DNA from: Bin55 sp965220235
GTDB taxonomy: Bacteria; Pseudomonadota; Gammaproteobacteria; Pseudomonadales; Azotimanducaceae
NCBI GenBank assembly: GCA_965220235.1
Contig: OZ244815.1
Span: forward strand, 3,534,001 to 3,598,000
Direction of reading: 5' to 3'
DNA: 64,000 bases
The position numbers were made by a program, and so were the translations under genes. Positions within the stretch are counted from its first letter, which is position 1, and each line of letters begins with the position of its first letter. Positions 1-9,689 of the stretch are shown here, piece after piece. The notes below the pieces were generated by a model that worked only from the letters and a program-made list of their open reading frames with translations, was not told where the DNA came from and did no database searches.

Positions 1-1713
1 TTTGAATGGGAGGACGTGGATGGCGATGGTTTCGGCGACAACCACGGTTCGACTGCATTCGTTTCGTATCGACTGCAATCAGAATGGCACGAAATCACCT
101 CGGGACCTCTTTCGAGTTTCAACAGTGAGGCATTTCGCCTGGGTGATTTCGATCATGATGGTATGTTCGATATCGAGATCTCAAACACGCTTCGACATCT
201 ACCCACCAACCCACTATTGCTGATATCTGGAGCGGATCTTCCGGTACTCGACGAACAAGACGGGTCCGCCGACAGAACAATTGATCTGAACGAAATTCAT
301 CGTGGCGCATCGAGCTGGCGATTCTTCGACAGTCGAGGGGACGCAAGCACCCCTCGCTATAGTGGTGCAACAGCGGTCGATCTCAACCGAGACGATATCC
401 AAGACTTCGTAATCGTTGAACCCTGGTCCCATAACCAATCGGGTTCGTTAACGCTAGTCTACGGGGGTAATTGGTCTGATATCGACGCTGCTGATGGTAA
501 CCAAGACGGTCGGATCGATCTTCATACATGTATACAGCGTGACTATTGCACCAGACTACGGAGTGCAGAAACGCGACATGGTTTTGGTTTAAACGCAACT
601 TCGCTTACAAATTTCGCCAATACCAACGAAGTAGCGTTGGTAATAGGAACTCTAAACAGTAGATCGAGACGAATAGGCCGAGAGGCGATCGGTACGACCT
701 ACCTCTTACCGTATGACTCGATATCAGGGTCGACATCGAGCGACGATGACACTGTCCTTCTTGAGACGCTTGAAGAGGACAACCGTACTTGGTCTTTTTA
801 TCCCGAATTCGATTCCTTTCTGCCGGGCAGCGGGACAACGCTAGTTAGTCGAATCCCGGATCTTGACCGCGACGGGACCGATGAATTCATGATCAACAAC
901 AGCTTGAGTACGCCACCCCGCATCTACATCCTCGCGTCGAGCGACCTTGAAGCGATGGATCTTGAAGATTCTGGAGCCGATCAGAAGGTCAATCTAGCTC
1001 GTTCATACGAACAACCGAATTCGTTCCGGATCGATGGTTTTCGAATCAATCCAAGTACTACACTGACTTCGTCGCCGCAGGAGGAAACCGATGGAGGTAC
1101 CAGATCGTTTCTGTTACCGATAATCGAGAGTGGCAATTCCAGCCGCACACAAATCATTGATTTGAGGGAGCTCGAAGCACATGATCGTGCTGACGGTACG
1201 GTAGACGGCGTCATTCAGTCATTTGAAAGTGGCGAAAGTGATACGTGGGAGTTTCTCGGCATCCGCAGTCTAGGCGTCTGCAAACCGCAGACCGATCAAG
1301 GACGCGTTCAGGGACTCGCGTCTTCACTCAGTTACTCCGTTACGTCATCAATCGCAAGCAGCTTTGAACTCTTTGTATTCGATACGAACGATTTAGCCGC
1401 GCTTGACTTACTCGACAATCGACCAGATGGCAGCATAAATCTATCGCGTGCGAATGAACAGGGTACGGAAGAGGTTTGGCGCATTTCTTTTGGTGAACTG
1501 ACCATGCACAGCCGACGCGTGTTATTCACCTGTCTCGGCGACCTGGACGGCGACGATCATGAAGATATATTGATCACCGTATTCGATCGAGATGGTACAA
1601 AAGAGCGTACGCGAATCTTCTTGCTAGCATACGCCGACCTCGCACGTCTTGACCAATTAGATGGGAATCATGACATGCAAGTAGACGTCTCAGCAATGTG
1701 GTTAGACGAATGA
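1..1713 (+). CDS. FG-GAP/integrin-type beta-propeller protein, 5'-truncated by window edge
   Basis: The open frame enters from the left edge and codes for at least 570 residues up to a TGA. It contains repeated calcium-loop motifs of the FG-GAP class (DVDGDGFGD at the very start, DFDHDGMFD, DLDRDGTDE, DLDGDDHED). Between these loops a second motif recurs, of the form DLxxLDxxDGxxDGxIxL. Counting the first visible Met (base 16) as residue 1, copies lie near residues 73, 152, 231 (weak), 308, 383, 457 and 540, a spacing of about 75-85 residues that fits propeller blades. FG-GAP proteins are usually exported and bind calcium; no signal peptide can be seen because the N-terminus is missing. The ligand or function is unknown. 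The next gene lies 99 bp downstream on the same strand. Confidence 0.8.
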   Translation, partial: FEWEDVDGDGFGDNHGSTAFVSYRLQSEWHEITSGPLSSFNSEAFRLGDFDHDGMFDIEISNTLRHLPTNPLLLISGADLPVLDEQDGSADRTIDLNEIHRGASSWRFFDSRGDASTPRYSGATAVDLNRDDIQDFVIVEPWSHNQSGSLTLVYGGNWSDIDAADGNQDGRIDLHTCIQRDYCTRLRSAETRHGFGLNATSLTNFANTNEVALVIGTLNSRSRRIGREAIGTTYLLPYDSISGSTSSDDDTVLLETLEEDNRTWSFYPEFDSFLPGSGTTLVSRIPDLDRDGTDEFMINNSLSTPPRIYILASSDLEAMDLEDSGADQKVNLARSYEQPNSFRIDGFRINPSTTLTSSPQEETDGGTRSFLLPIIESGNSSRTQIIDLRELEAHDRADGTVDGVIQSFESGESDTWEFLGIRSLGVCKPQTDQGRVQGLASSLSYSVTSSIASSFELFVFDTNDLAALDLLDNRPDGSINLSRANEQGTEEVWRISFGELTMHSRRVLFTCLGDLDGDDHEDILITVFDRDGTKERTRIFLLAYADLARLDQLDGNHDMQVDVSAMWLDE

Positions 1714-1812
1714 TTTCAACCATATTAGGATTGCGAAACCCGTTTTAACCAATTCCACATACCCACGACAGCTTGAGATTACCCGTGGTTCACGCGTCTA
1801 GCTTTTACATCA

Positions 1813-3903
1813 ATGACCAGACCAATACTCACCTGCTTGGTGATACTCATGACAAACTCTGCGCTACCTGAGAACCAGGATCCTTATCTATGGTTGGAGG
1901 AAGTTCGAAGCGAGGCATCGCTTGAATGGGTGAAGGAAATGAACGCTCATGCGCATGAGCGCTTAGCACTTGCTCCAGAGTTCAACGATCTCCAAACACG
2001 AATCAAGACCATTCTGGACGCAAAGGACCGAATCCCTTACGTGTCGAAACTAGGTGATTTCTACTACAACTTTTGGCAAGACGAAGAACACGAACGCGGC
2101 ATTCTGCGTCGAACCACGCTAACAGAATATCGTAAAGCGATACCTACTTGGGAGACTGTCATAGACGTTGATCAACTAGGTGAAACCGAGGGCGAAAGTT
2201 GGGTCTACGGTGGTTCAACGACTCTCAAACCAAGCTATGACAGATCCTTGATCAGTCTATCAAGAGGCGGGTCTGACGCGAGCGTCATTCGTGAGTTTGA
2301 TCTGATCTCTCGGTCGTTTGTTGAAGATGGTTTTGACTTGGCTGAAGCTAAAAGCGATGTCGCGTGGTTGAATAAAAACGAAATTCTTGTGGCCTCAGAC
2401 TTTGGTGAAGGCACGTTAACGGAGTCTGGTTATCCACGAATTGTCAAACGCTGGAGCAGAGGCGACCCTCTTGAAGAAGCGCAGATCGTCTTCGAAGGAG
2501 AGGCAACTGATGTTGGTATTTTTGGATTCTCCGATCAAAGAAGAGGATTTGAACGTGCAGGCATCGTTCGCGCGATCGACTTCTTCAATTCTGATACACA
2601 TCTACTCGTGAATGATGAGTTAGTGCTGGTCGAAAAACCGTCACATGTTGACGCGTCGTTCTTTCGAGAGTGGCTTCTACTGACGCCAAAGAAAGATTGG
2701 ATTCTCGACGAAACGACGTATGCAAGCGGTTCGCTTCTTGCTGCGCGCCTTGACGATTACTTGACAGGCTCACGACACATGCATGTCTTGTTCTCGCCGA
2801 CTAAAAGTCGAAGTTTGGCTGGATTTAGCGAGACACGCGACTTTCTATTGGTAAACGTGATGGAAAACGTCCGCAACCAGATTGAAGTAACCTCTTACCG
2901 CAGTGACCAATGGCTGACGGAACCGTTGAGCGCAAGTCAAGGACTTCAAACCATATCTGTGCGTCCGGTCGACGAAAGTGAAAGCAACCAGTATTTCATC
3001 ACACGAAGTGATTTCTTGACTCCGCCGACCTTTGGTATGGGAGAAGTAGGTGGCACCGATGATGTTCTCAAACAAGAACCTCACGTCTTTGACGAGCAAG
3101 ATTCAGCGATAACGCAACATTGGGCGACATCAAAAGATGGGACCAGGATTCCGTATTTCCAAGTCGGTCCGAAGGAAATTCAATCGCCATTACCCACACT
3201 ACTCTACGGATACGGAGGTTTCGAAATCCCCATGCTACCCGGTTATCAGAAGGTCACGGGGGTAGCGTGGCTCGAGACCGGCGGTGTTTATGTCGTAGCG
3301 AATATACGCGGGGGAGGTGAGTTTGGACCACAATGGCATCGCGCAGCTTTAAAAGAGAAGAGACACAAAGCCTACGAGGACTTTATTGCAGTCGCCGAGG
3401 ATCTTCACGCTCGGAATGTAACGAATTCTCAGCTTCTCGGCACCATGGGTGGTAGCAATGGTGGTTTGTTGATGGGGAACATGTTGACTCGTCGACCTGA
3501 CCTATTTGGCGCGATCGTCGCAGCTGTTCCACTGTTTGATATGAAGCGTTACCATCTTCTCCTTGCGGGCGCAAGTTGGATGGCTGAATACGGCGATCCT
3601 GACCTCCCCGAAGAATGGAAATTCATCAAGGACTTCTCGCCATACCACAACGTGTCCAAGGACGCGAAATATCCACCATTGTTTGTGACGACTTCGACTG
3701 CAGATGACCGGGTCCATCCTGGTCATGCTCGAAAGCTGGTCGCGCGCATGCGTGAATTCGAGAAAGACGTGACTTACTATGAAAACATGGAAGGAGGTCA
3801 CGCGGGCGCCGCCGACAACACACAACGAGCGTTTATGTCAGCGTTGGAATATCAATTTTTAAGAAAGAACCTACGTACGGGAACCAGCATCGTGGATCAG
3901 TAG
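1813..3903 (+). CDS. Prolyl oligopeptidase family serine peptidase (S9A)
   Basis: This 696-residue protein has the length of prolyl oligopeptidases, which cleave short peptides after proline. The N-terminal part from about residue 25 (DPYLWLEE, typical of the S9A start) to about 410 would form the beta-propeller lid. The C-terminal part is an alpha/beta hydrolase domain. The nucleophile is Ser about 548 in GGSNGG, the acid is Asp about 631 in TADDRVHP, and the base is His about 663 in EGGHAG. The first 20 residues are moderately hydrophobic and could be a weak signal peptide, so the location (cytoplasm or periplasm) is open. It is convergent with the FAD oxidase gene, 22 bp away. No Shine-Dalgarno is obvious before the ATG. 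Confidence 0.93.
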   Translation: MTRPILTCLVILMTNSALPENQDPYLWLEEVRSEASLEWVKEMNAHAHERLALAPEFNDLQTRIKTILDAKDRIPYVSKLGDFYYNFWQDEEHERGILRRTTLTEYRKAIPTWETVIDVDQLGETEGESWVYGGSTTLKPSYDRSLISLSRGGSDASVIREFDLISRSFVEDGFDLAEAKSDVAWLNKNEILVASDFGEGTLTESGYPRIVKRWSRGDPLEEAQIVFEGEATDVGIFGFSDQRRGFERAGIVRAIDFFNSDTHLLVNDELVLVEKPSHVDASFFREWLLLTPKKDWILDETTYASGSLLAARLDDYLTGSRHMHVLFSPTKSRSLAGFSETRDFLLVNVMENVRNQIEVTSYRSDQWLTEPLSASQGLQTISVRPVDESESNQYFITRSDFLTPPTFGMGEVGGTDDVLKQEPHVFDEQDSAITQHWATSKDGTRIPYFQVGPKEIQSPLPTLLYGYGGFEIPMLPGYQKVTGVAWLETGGVYVVANIRGGGEFGPQWHRAALKEKRHKAYEDFIAVAEDLHARNVTNSQLLGTMGGSNGGLLMGNMLTRRPDLFGAIVAAVPLFDMKRYHLLLAGASWMAEYGDPDLPEEWKFIKDFSPYHNVSKDAKYPPLFVTTSTADDRVHPGHARKLVARMREFEKDVTYYENMEGGHAGAADNTQRAFMSALEYQFLRKNLRTGTSIVDQ

Positions 3904-3925
3904 CAATCCACCAATCGACGATTTC

Positions 3926-5305
3926 CTATGCTGCGAACACTTTCCCCGGGTTGAGAATTCCCTTAGGATCAAGCGCTGATTTCAGCGTCCTCATCAAGTT
4001 GACTTCTGCATCGTTGCGAGAGACATCTAAATAGGGCTTTTTCTCGAGTCCAACCCCGTGTTCTGCGGAGACCGACCCACCAATTGGGCGCAGTGGTTCA
4101 TAGACACACAAATTCACGTCATGATGCGACGAGTCGTTCTCGCCAGCGGAAATCGCGAAGTGGAGATTCCCATCACCCATGTGACCAAAGGTGAATAGTT
4201 CATGGTGGCCGAATCGTTGTTTTAAATTCCCTCGGACTTCCTCGACGTAGGTTTCCATATACGGCACCTGAAGACTGACGTCATAGATAAATACTGGGTC
4301 GTATTGGAATATCTGTTCCACATCGTCACGCATCGCCCAGAACTGCCTACGCTGGTCACCGTTCTGCGCAACTGTCGCATCGGTTGCCAAACCATTCTCT
4401 AATGCTTCGGCGAGCGCGTCTTCTATTCGCAACTTGTCATTCTCCGGATCACCACCCATAGCCTCGATCAGGACGTAAATTGGGTATTTCTGGTCAAGTG
4501 GAGGACGTTGCTTCGCTGGCGGTGTAGTCACCAATCGGTAAAAGTCGTTCCACATGACTTCGAACGCTGACAATGTTCCGCCTAGACAAGCATCCATATG
4601 TTTGAGAATAAGTGGCATCTTTTCGAAACTATCTGCCGCGACAAGGGCTGTTTCGTGACTACGAGGTAACTCGCGTAGTCTCACGACAGCGCGGGTAACG
4701 ATCCCTAGACAACCTTCCGTGCCAATAAACAGCTGTTTGATGTCGTATCCAGCGTTGTTCTTGATCATCTCATTCATTGATGACACGATCGTCCCGTCTG
4801 CAAGCACAGCTTCGGTACCAAGCACCATATCCCGAGTCATTCCGTATCGAATCACTCGGTTTCCGCCTGCATTTGTTGCGATGTTTCCACCAACAGTGCA
4901 ACTACCCCGAGCACCGATATCAAGTGGATACAGCAATCCGTGTTTTTCTGCTTCCTCTTGCGCCGCTTGCAGTAATACACCTGCTTGTAGAGTCATCGTA
5001 CGATTGACGTCGTCGACACTTTCAATCTGATTCATTCGCTCCAGTGACAAAATCAGATCCGACCGGTCTGTATCAGCTCCCTCAACCAATCCAGTACGCC
5101 CTCCATGCGCAATGACGGTTTGTCCGCGCTCGTGACAGAGCTTGAGTATCGCGCTGACTTCTTCGGTTGATCGTGGTCGCACAATCGCGTGGGCTTGAAT
5201 ACCTTGCGGACGCCAGATGCCGACCGCTCGAGAACTTACATCGTCGCCGGTGAGGACTGAATCTGATCCAGCGATTTTTACTAGGTCAGCGACAAGTTGA
5301 CTCAT
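3926..5305 (-). CDS. FAD-binding oxidase, D-lactate dehydrogenase/GlcD family
   Basis: This is a 459-residue flavoprotein of the vanillyl-alcohol-oxidase fold, FAD_binding_4 plus FAD-oxidase C domains. Visible family motifs are the GGRTGL segment near residue 65, TVGGNIATNAGG near residue 135 for FAD binding, GTEGCLGIVT near residue 195, FGHMGDGNLH near residue 370, and AEHGVGLEKK followed by the ending DPKGILNPGK. Family members oxidise D-2-hydroxy acids such as D-lactate, glycolate or D-2-hydroxyglutarate. No GlcE or GlcF partner and no Fe-S domain is present, so it probably acts alone. A paralogue lies at 18221-19615. The substrate cannot be assigned from sequence. Confidence 0.9.
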   Translation of the reverse strand: MSQLVADLVKIAGSDSVLTGDDVSSRAVGIWRPQGIQAHAIVRPRSTEEVSAILKLCHERGQTVIAHGGRTGLVEGADTDRSDLILSLERMNQIESVDDVNRTMTLQAGVLLQAAQEEAEKHGLLYPLDIGARGSCTVGGNIATNAGGNRVIRYGMTRDMVLGTEAVLADGTIVSSMNEMIKNNAGYDIKQLFIGTEGCLGIVTRAVVRLRELPRSHETALVAADSFEKMPLILKHMDACLGGTLSAFEVMWNDFYRLVTTPPAKQRPPLDQKYPIYVLIEAMGGDPENDKLRIEDALAEALENGLATDATVAQNGDQRRQFWAMRDDVEQIFQYDPVFIYDVSLQVPYMETYVEEVRGNLKQRFGHHELFTFGHMGDGNLHFAISAGENDSSHHDVNLCVYEPLRPIGGSVSAEHGVGLEKKPYLDVSRNDAEVNLMRTLKSALDPKGILNPGKVFAA

Positions 5306-5406
5306 CCAACGCTATCCAATCAAGGAGGCCATGCAGTATAGAGAATGAACACTGTCACTTTCAAGCCAAGGCACAATTTGCTTTGCACGCACCTTAGTCT
5401 TTCAAG

Positions 5407-5772
5407 TTAATGTGCGGCGCTTGCGTGGGATGGCGGAGAATCAGGTATGGGTTCCACTTCGCCGCCAAAATACACAATTCTTGACGCCCACGCATAATCC
5501 GCTTCATACGCGAGCAAGTACATCAAGACAAGTAGAACAAGTGGCGGTACGAGGATCGCCGTGATCAATGTGGGTCGCTCCCACTTCATATGCATAAACA
5601 CCGCTACGATAAATCCAGCCTTTAGCATCATGAAGATGATGATTAGGAGCCAGCGTAAAAGACCTTCAAACTCAAGAATATCCACCAAATATGAGGCAGC
5701 ACTGAACACAAACAGCAACAACCAGACAAGAAAGTAGACCTTTATCGGATGTTGTTGACCGACTTCCGCCAT
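5407..5772 (-). CDS. Cytochrome c oxidase subunit IV (COX4_pro/CyoD-like)
   Basis: This small 121-residue membrane protein has three hydrophobic segments, roughly residues 11-30, 36-58 and 66-90, with the HMKWE turn characteristic of prokaryotic subunit IV. It is the last gene of the oxidase operon, 18 bp after the subunit III stop. Subunit IV is thought to stabilise CuB binding and assembly. No terminator hairpin is apparent in the 100 bp that separate it from the FAD oxidase gene downstream. Confidence 0.88.
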   Translation of the reverse strand: MAEVGQQHPIKVYFLVWLLLFVFSAASYLVDILEFEGLLRWLLIIIFMMLKAGFIVAVFMHMKWERPTLITAILVPPLVLLVLMYLLAYEADYAWASRIVYFGGEVEPIPDSPPSHASAAH

Positions 5773-5790
5773 GACTTATTCGTAATTCCT

Positions 5791-6465
5791 TTACCAGAGA
5801 TAGAAGAAAGCGAAGATGAAGACCCACACGAGGTCAACAAAGTGCCAATACAAGCCCGTGATCTCGACGATCTCGAAACTCGTGTTGTCGTATTTGCCAC
5901 GTAGTACCCGAATTGCGACGATCAGTAAGTACACGACACCTGCCGATACGTGCAACCCATGAAAACCTGTGATCATGAAGAAGAACGAACCAAATTGTTT
6001 GGCACCCATTGGGTTTTGCCAGGCTCTGACTCCTTCGTCCATGATCAGCTTGGACCACTCGAATGCTTGCATACCGACGAATGAAGCCCCAAGAAGCGCA
6101 GTTGCAAACATAAGCCAGAACACGGCGACCTTTCGCTTGCGGTAACCCATGTTGACAGCCATCGCCATCGTCCCGCTGGACGTAATCAGGATGAACGTCA
6201 TGATGGCAATCAGCAGCAGTGGTACCGGGTAGCCGAAAGCCTCCAGCGCGAAGACTTCGCTCGGCACTGGCCACGCATCAGTTTGCGTCATTCTGACAGC
6301 CATATAGCTGACGAGGAACGACGTGAAAATGAATGTATCCGAGAGCAAGAAAATCCACATCATGGCCTTGCCCCATGGCACGGCCTTGAATGTAGTAACG
6401 TCCGACGACCAGTCTTCGACAATCGTCGTTAGCGGACCCTGACCTGTCTGAGCAGCTTCAGCCAT
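5791..6465 (-). CDS. ctaE: Cytochrome c oxidase subunit III
   Basis: This 224-residue protein has five hydrophobic stretches and the typical ending GLYWHFVDLVWVFIFAFFYLW. The GFHGLHVSAG segment near residue 170 is a subunit III hallmark. It is the short five-helix form rather than the seven-helix form. It lies 30 bp downstream of subunit I and 18 bp upstream of subunit IV, clearly in one transcript. The assembly gene ctaG, often placed between subunits I and III, is absent from this operon. Confidence 0.95.
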   Translation of the reverse strand: MAEAAQTGQGPLTTIVEDWSSDVTTFKAVPWGKAMMWIFLLSDTFIFTSFLVSYMAVRMTQTDAWPVPSEVFALEAFGYPVPLLLIAIMTFILITSSGTMAMAVNMGYRKRKVAVFWLMFATALLGASFVGMQAFEWSKLIMDEGVRAWQNPMGAKQFGSFFFMITGFHGLHVSAGVVYLLIVAIRVLRGKYDNTSFEIVEITGLYWHFVDLVWVFIFAFFYLW

Positions 6466-6495
6466 TTTTGCTTAATCTGTACCTTAAATTAGCGG

Positions 6496-8232
6496 CTACG
6501 ACGATTGACCTTGCGGAACCGTTTGAGGAATGAAATCCTTGTCTGATCCGGGTACGCTGTAGTCGTATGCCCAGCGATGGACAGTAGGTAACTTATCGCC
6601 CCAGTTTCCGTGACCCGGCGGTGTCTCTGGCGTACACCACTCTAGACTGTTTGCCCCCCACGGGTTATCCCCGGCGGGCTTCCCGTAGAAGTAACTGTGA
6701 ACCAAGTTGGCCACGTATATGAGCTGTGCGGCACCAACGACCAATGCTGTCCAGGTGATGACCTCGTTCAACATTTGGGCGGAAGCCGGATAGAAACTCG
6801 AATCAAAGTTCTCGTAATACCGTCTAGGTACCCCGATAAATCCGAGGTAATGCATCGGGAAGTAGATGATGTACGTTCCAAGGAACGTAATCCAAAAGTG
6901 CATTTTGCCCCAGAAGTCATTCAACATGCGTCCAGTGAGCTTTGGATACCAGTGATAGATCCCACCAAAGATCGCAAGAATCGGTGATACGCCCATGACC
7001 ATATGGAAGTGCGCGACGACGAAATACGTGTCAGACAACGGGATATCAATGATCACGTTGCCGAGAAATAGCCCCGTGATACCGCCCATGATGAAGGTGA
7101 GTACAAAAGACAATGCATACAACATAGGGACTGTGAGCTTGATATTGGCTTTCCAGAGGGTCAAAATCCAGTTGTAAACCTTGATTGCCGTAGGTACGGC
7201 GATGATGAGGGTTGTGGTCGCAAAGAAGAACCCGAAATACGGGTGCATGCCTGCAACAAACATATGGTGCGCCCACACGATAAACGACAAGACCCCAATA
7301 AACACCAACGCCCAAACCATCAGGCGATAGCCAAATATGTTCTTACGAGCATGGACTGAAATCAGGTCTGATACCACGCCGAATGCGGGCAGCGCAACGA
7401 TATAGACCTCTGGATGACCAAAAAACCAGAATAAGTGCTGGAATAACAGCGGTTGGCCACCGTCGTAAGCCAATGTTTGACCTAGTGAAACGATGGCTGG
7501 CATGAAGAAACTGGTGCCAATCTTCAGATCCAGAATCATCATGATCGCGCTCACAAATAGCGCTGGGAAGGCCAACAAACCCAGGAATGTCGCGACGAAG
7601 ATCCCCCACACCGTCAACGGGAGTCGCATGAGCGACATACCACGAGTACGCGCTTGGAGAATCGTGGTTATGTAATTCAAACCACCCATCGTGAACGCGA
7701 CGATGAACACCGCGAGCGATGCCAACATCGTCGTGATGCCCCAATCAGCGCCGGGCGTACCTTCCGTGATAGTCTGGGGTGGATACAACGTCCAACCAGC
7801 ACCGGTTGGACCCCCCAACCCCGGAATGTATGCCAGTAGAAGAATGATCACAGATAACAGATAAACCCAATAGCTGAGCATATTCACGAACGGAAAAACC
7901 ATGTCCCGTGCACCGCACATGAGCGGTACCGTGAAATTACCAAACGCACCGAGCAGAAATGCCGTGAGCAGATAAATCACCATGATCATCCCATGCATGG
8001 TGATCGCTTGATAGTAATAGTCCTCGACGAACCATTCCATAAACCCTGGAAACGCAATCTGAATGCGCATCAAATCAGAGAGGAATAACGCGACCAATCC
8101 GACAGCCATTGCTGTGATTCCGTATTGGACGGCGATCACCTTGTGGTCTTGACTGAACACGTACTTCCCGATCCAAGTCTTTGGATGGTGAAGCGGCACG
8201 GTCTCCTGATAAGGAATTTCAGCTGTTGCCAT
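6496..8232 (-). CDS. ctaD: Cytochrome c oxidase subunit I (haem-copper oxidase, A1-type)
   Basis: This 578-residue catalytic subunit reduces oxygen to water at the haem a3-CuB site and pumps protons. The HGMIMV segment near residue 79 carries a haem a ligand. HPEVYI near residue 273 supplies a CuB His, the cross-linked Tyr and the D-channel Glu that marks A1 enzymes. AHHMF near residue 321 gives the CuB His pair, and VAHFHMVMG near residue 406 gives the haem ligands. The D-channel entry region NFTVPLMCGARDM is also intact. About twelve membrane helices are evident. It follows subunit II by 43 bp. Confidence 0.98.
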   Translation of the reverse strand: MATAEIPYQETVPLHHPKTWIGKYVFSQDHKVIAVQYGITAMAVGLVALFLSDLMRIQIAFPGFMEWFVEDYYYQAITMHGMIMVIYLLTAFLLGAFGNFTVPLMCGARDMVFPFVNMLSYWVYLLSVIILLLAYIPGLGGPTGAGWTLYPPQTITEGTPGADWGITTMLASLAVFIVAFTMGGLNYITTILQARTRGMSLMRLPLTVWGIFVATFLGLLAFPALFVSAIMMILDLKIGTSFFMPAIVSLGQTLAYDGGQPLLFQHLFWFFGHPEVYIVALPAFGVVSDLISVHARKNIFGYRLMVWALVFIGVLSFIVWAHHMFVAGMHPYFGFFFATTTLIIAVPTAIKVYNWILTLWKANIKLTVPMLYALSFVLTFIMGGITGLFLGNVIIDIPLSDTYFVVAHFHMVMGVSPILAIFGGIYHWYPKLTGRMLNDFWGKMHFWITFLGTYIIYFPMHYLGFIGVPRRYYENFDSSFYPASAQMLNEVITWTALVVGAAQLIYVANLVHSYFYGKPAGDNPWGANSLEWCTPETPPGHGNWGDKLPTVHRWAYDYSVPGSDKDFIPQTVPQGQSS

Positions 8233-8275
8233 CAGTGTTCCTCAACGAAAATGCTTGAGTTACGTTGGTTCATTG

Positions 8276-9430
8276 TTATTCTGCAGTTTCCTGAAGGAAG
8301 CGCAGTAGCGCTTCCATTTCATCGTCTTCAAACGCGTAAGGCGTCATTACGGATCCGAAGCCTTCAACCAGCTTCACGCTCGGTTCAACGATCGACTCAA
8401 CGATGTACGCTTCGTTCGCAATCACTGAAGAGCCATCTGCGAGAGTCACTTCTCTTCCCCACATACCTTTCCACGTTGGTCCAACGACCGATGTCCCGTC
8501 CAACGAATGACATGCGAAGCAACCATTCTGGTCGGCGAGTTGTCGACCTTTCGCCACGATGGGTTCTTCTGGTGTCTGGCCCGCTTTCATCTCAGCCCAA
8601 GTGACTTGCGAATCCAGCCACGCTTCAAAATCCTCCTGCGTGTCGATGTACATCTCTCCACGCATGATGTGATGGCCACGTCCACAAAGTTCAGCACAGA
8701 GAATCTCGAACTTACCGGTTCGAGTCGGTCGGAACCAGAAATACGTGATCATGCCGGGGACCATGTCCATTTTGGCACGGATTTCCGGAACCCAGAAATC
8801 ATGCAGCACATCCTTTGAGCGCAGCACAACCTTGACATTTCGGTCCAACGGGAGATGGAGCACATTACTCGCAATCAAGATGTCGTCCTCGCCGTGAGGA
8901 TCGCCATCGCGCATACCGAAGGGATTCAGAGACGTAATGTTTGGCTCGAACGTTGTCTCGTCCCTACCTCGGTTGACGTTCTTCTTCACTGAGGTCGTGC
9001 CGAAGATACCGTCCTCACCGGGGAAACGGTATTTCCAAGTCCACTGTTCACCAAGAACTTCGACTTCCATCGCATCGGACGGGACTTGCACGTAATCGTC
9101 CCAGACAATCAAACCAGGCGCTAACATGATTACCACGCCGATTGAGGTGATGATCGTCAGCCAACTCTCGAGTACCGGATGTTCGGGTTCGTAGTGCGAT
9201 TCGCCACTCTCATGGAATTTGTAGCGCCAGATCGCCCAGGCCATGAACAACCCTAACAGGACAAATGCGACACCACAGATCCACCAAGTGACCTTCACCG
9301 TAAAGTCGATGAACTTCCAATTTGAAGCAATCTCCGTGAACTGCCACGGGCTCCAAACATTGAAGATCACCGAACCAATAACCACAAGCCCCAGCAAGAT
9401 GGCTACGTGATGATCAAGTATCTTTCGCAT
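8276..9430 (-). CDS. ctaC: Cytochrome c oxidase subunit II with C-terminal cytochrome c domain
   Basis: This protein of 384 residues has two N-terminal membrane helices, a cupredoxin domain and a fused cytochrome c domain, the arrangement of caa3-type oxidases. The CuA site is seen in the segment ILCAELCGRGHHIMRGEM, with Cys, Cys, His and Met ligands plus the earlier HDFWVPE His. The haem-binding CxxCH (CFACH) lies about 80 residues before the C-terminus, with a distal Met in SVMTPYAF. I chose the ATG at 9430 because GGAGG sits directly before it; an in-frame ATG at 9442 is four codons longer but lacks a ribosome site. It is the first gene of the oxidase operon. Confidence 0.95.
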   Translation of the reverse strand: MRKILDHHVAILLGLVVIGSVIFNVWSPWQFTEIASNWKFIDFTVKVTWWICGVAFVLLGLFMAWAIWRYKFHESGESHYEPEHPVLESWLTIITSIGVVIMLAPGLIVWDDYVQVPSDAMEVEVLGEQWTWKYRFPGEDGIFGTTSVKKNVNRGRDETTFEPNITSLNPFGMRDGDPHGEDDILIASNVLHLPLDRNVKVVLRSKDVLHDFWVPEIRAKMDMVPGMITYFWFRPTRTGKFEILCAELCGRGHHIMRGEMYIDTQEDFEAWLDSQVTWAEMKAGQTPEEPIVAKGRQLADQNGCFACHSLDGTSVVGPTWKGMWGREVTLADGSSVIANEAYIVESIVEPSVKLVEGFGSVMTPYAFEDDEMEALLRFLQETAE

Positions 9431-9459
9431 AGTCCTCCACATCCGCGAATTCGCATTAC

Positions 9460-9496
9460 GCTAAGCATGTTCGTCGCATGTACACACGAACTTAGC
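9460..9496 (-). promoter_or_regulatory. Imperfect inverted repeat in the ctaC upstream region
   Basis: GTTCGT (9469-9474) is complementary to ACGAAC (9486-9491). The outer arms GCTAA (9460-9464) and TTAGC (9492-9496) extend the pairing across a four-base bulge. The element lies about 30-65 bp upstream of the oxidase operon start, in a 279-bp intergenic stretch that otherwise shows nothing recognisable. It could be an operator or a leader hairpin. No protein or RNA family is recognised. Confidence 0.3.
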
Positions 9497-9689
9497 GAGT
9501 GGAAAGCGATTCGCAAGTACCTCGACAGCGGCGTTCCGGCTCGTTCGTACTAGCGACAAATACAAACGCAGCAAGCCTTCAAGATTAAGGCTGCACACTA
9601 TCTCAGACTGAGAATTTTATAAGGAGCGAATTTTGCTTAAATCAGTTTGCTTTTCAAATGTGGCGTACGACCTAACGAGCATCTCCCAG

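Noticed and set aside
4719..5030. Long antisense frame inside the FAD oxidase gene
   Set aside because: The opposite strand carries continuous family motifs, so this is a codon-bias shadow.
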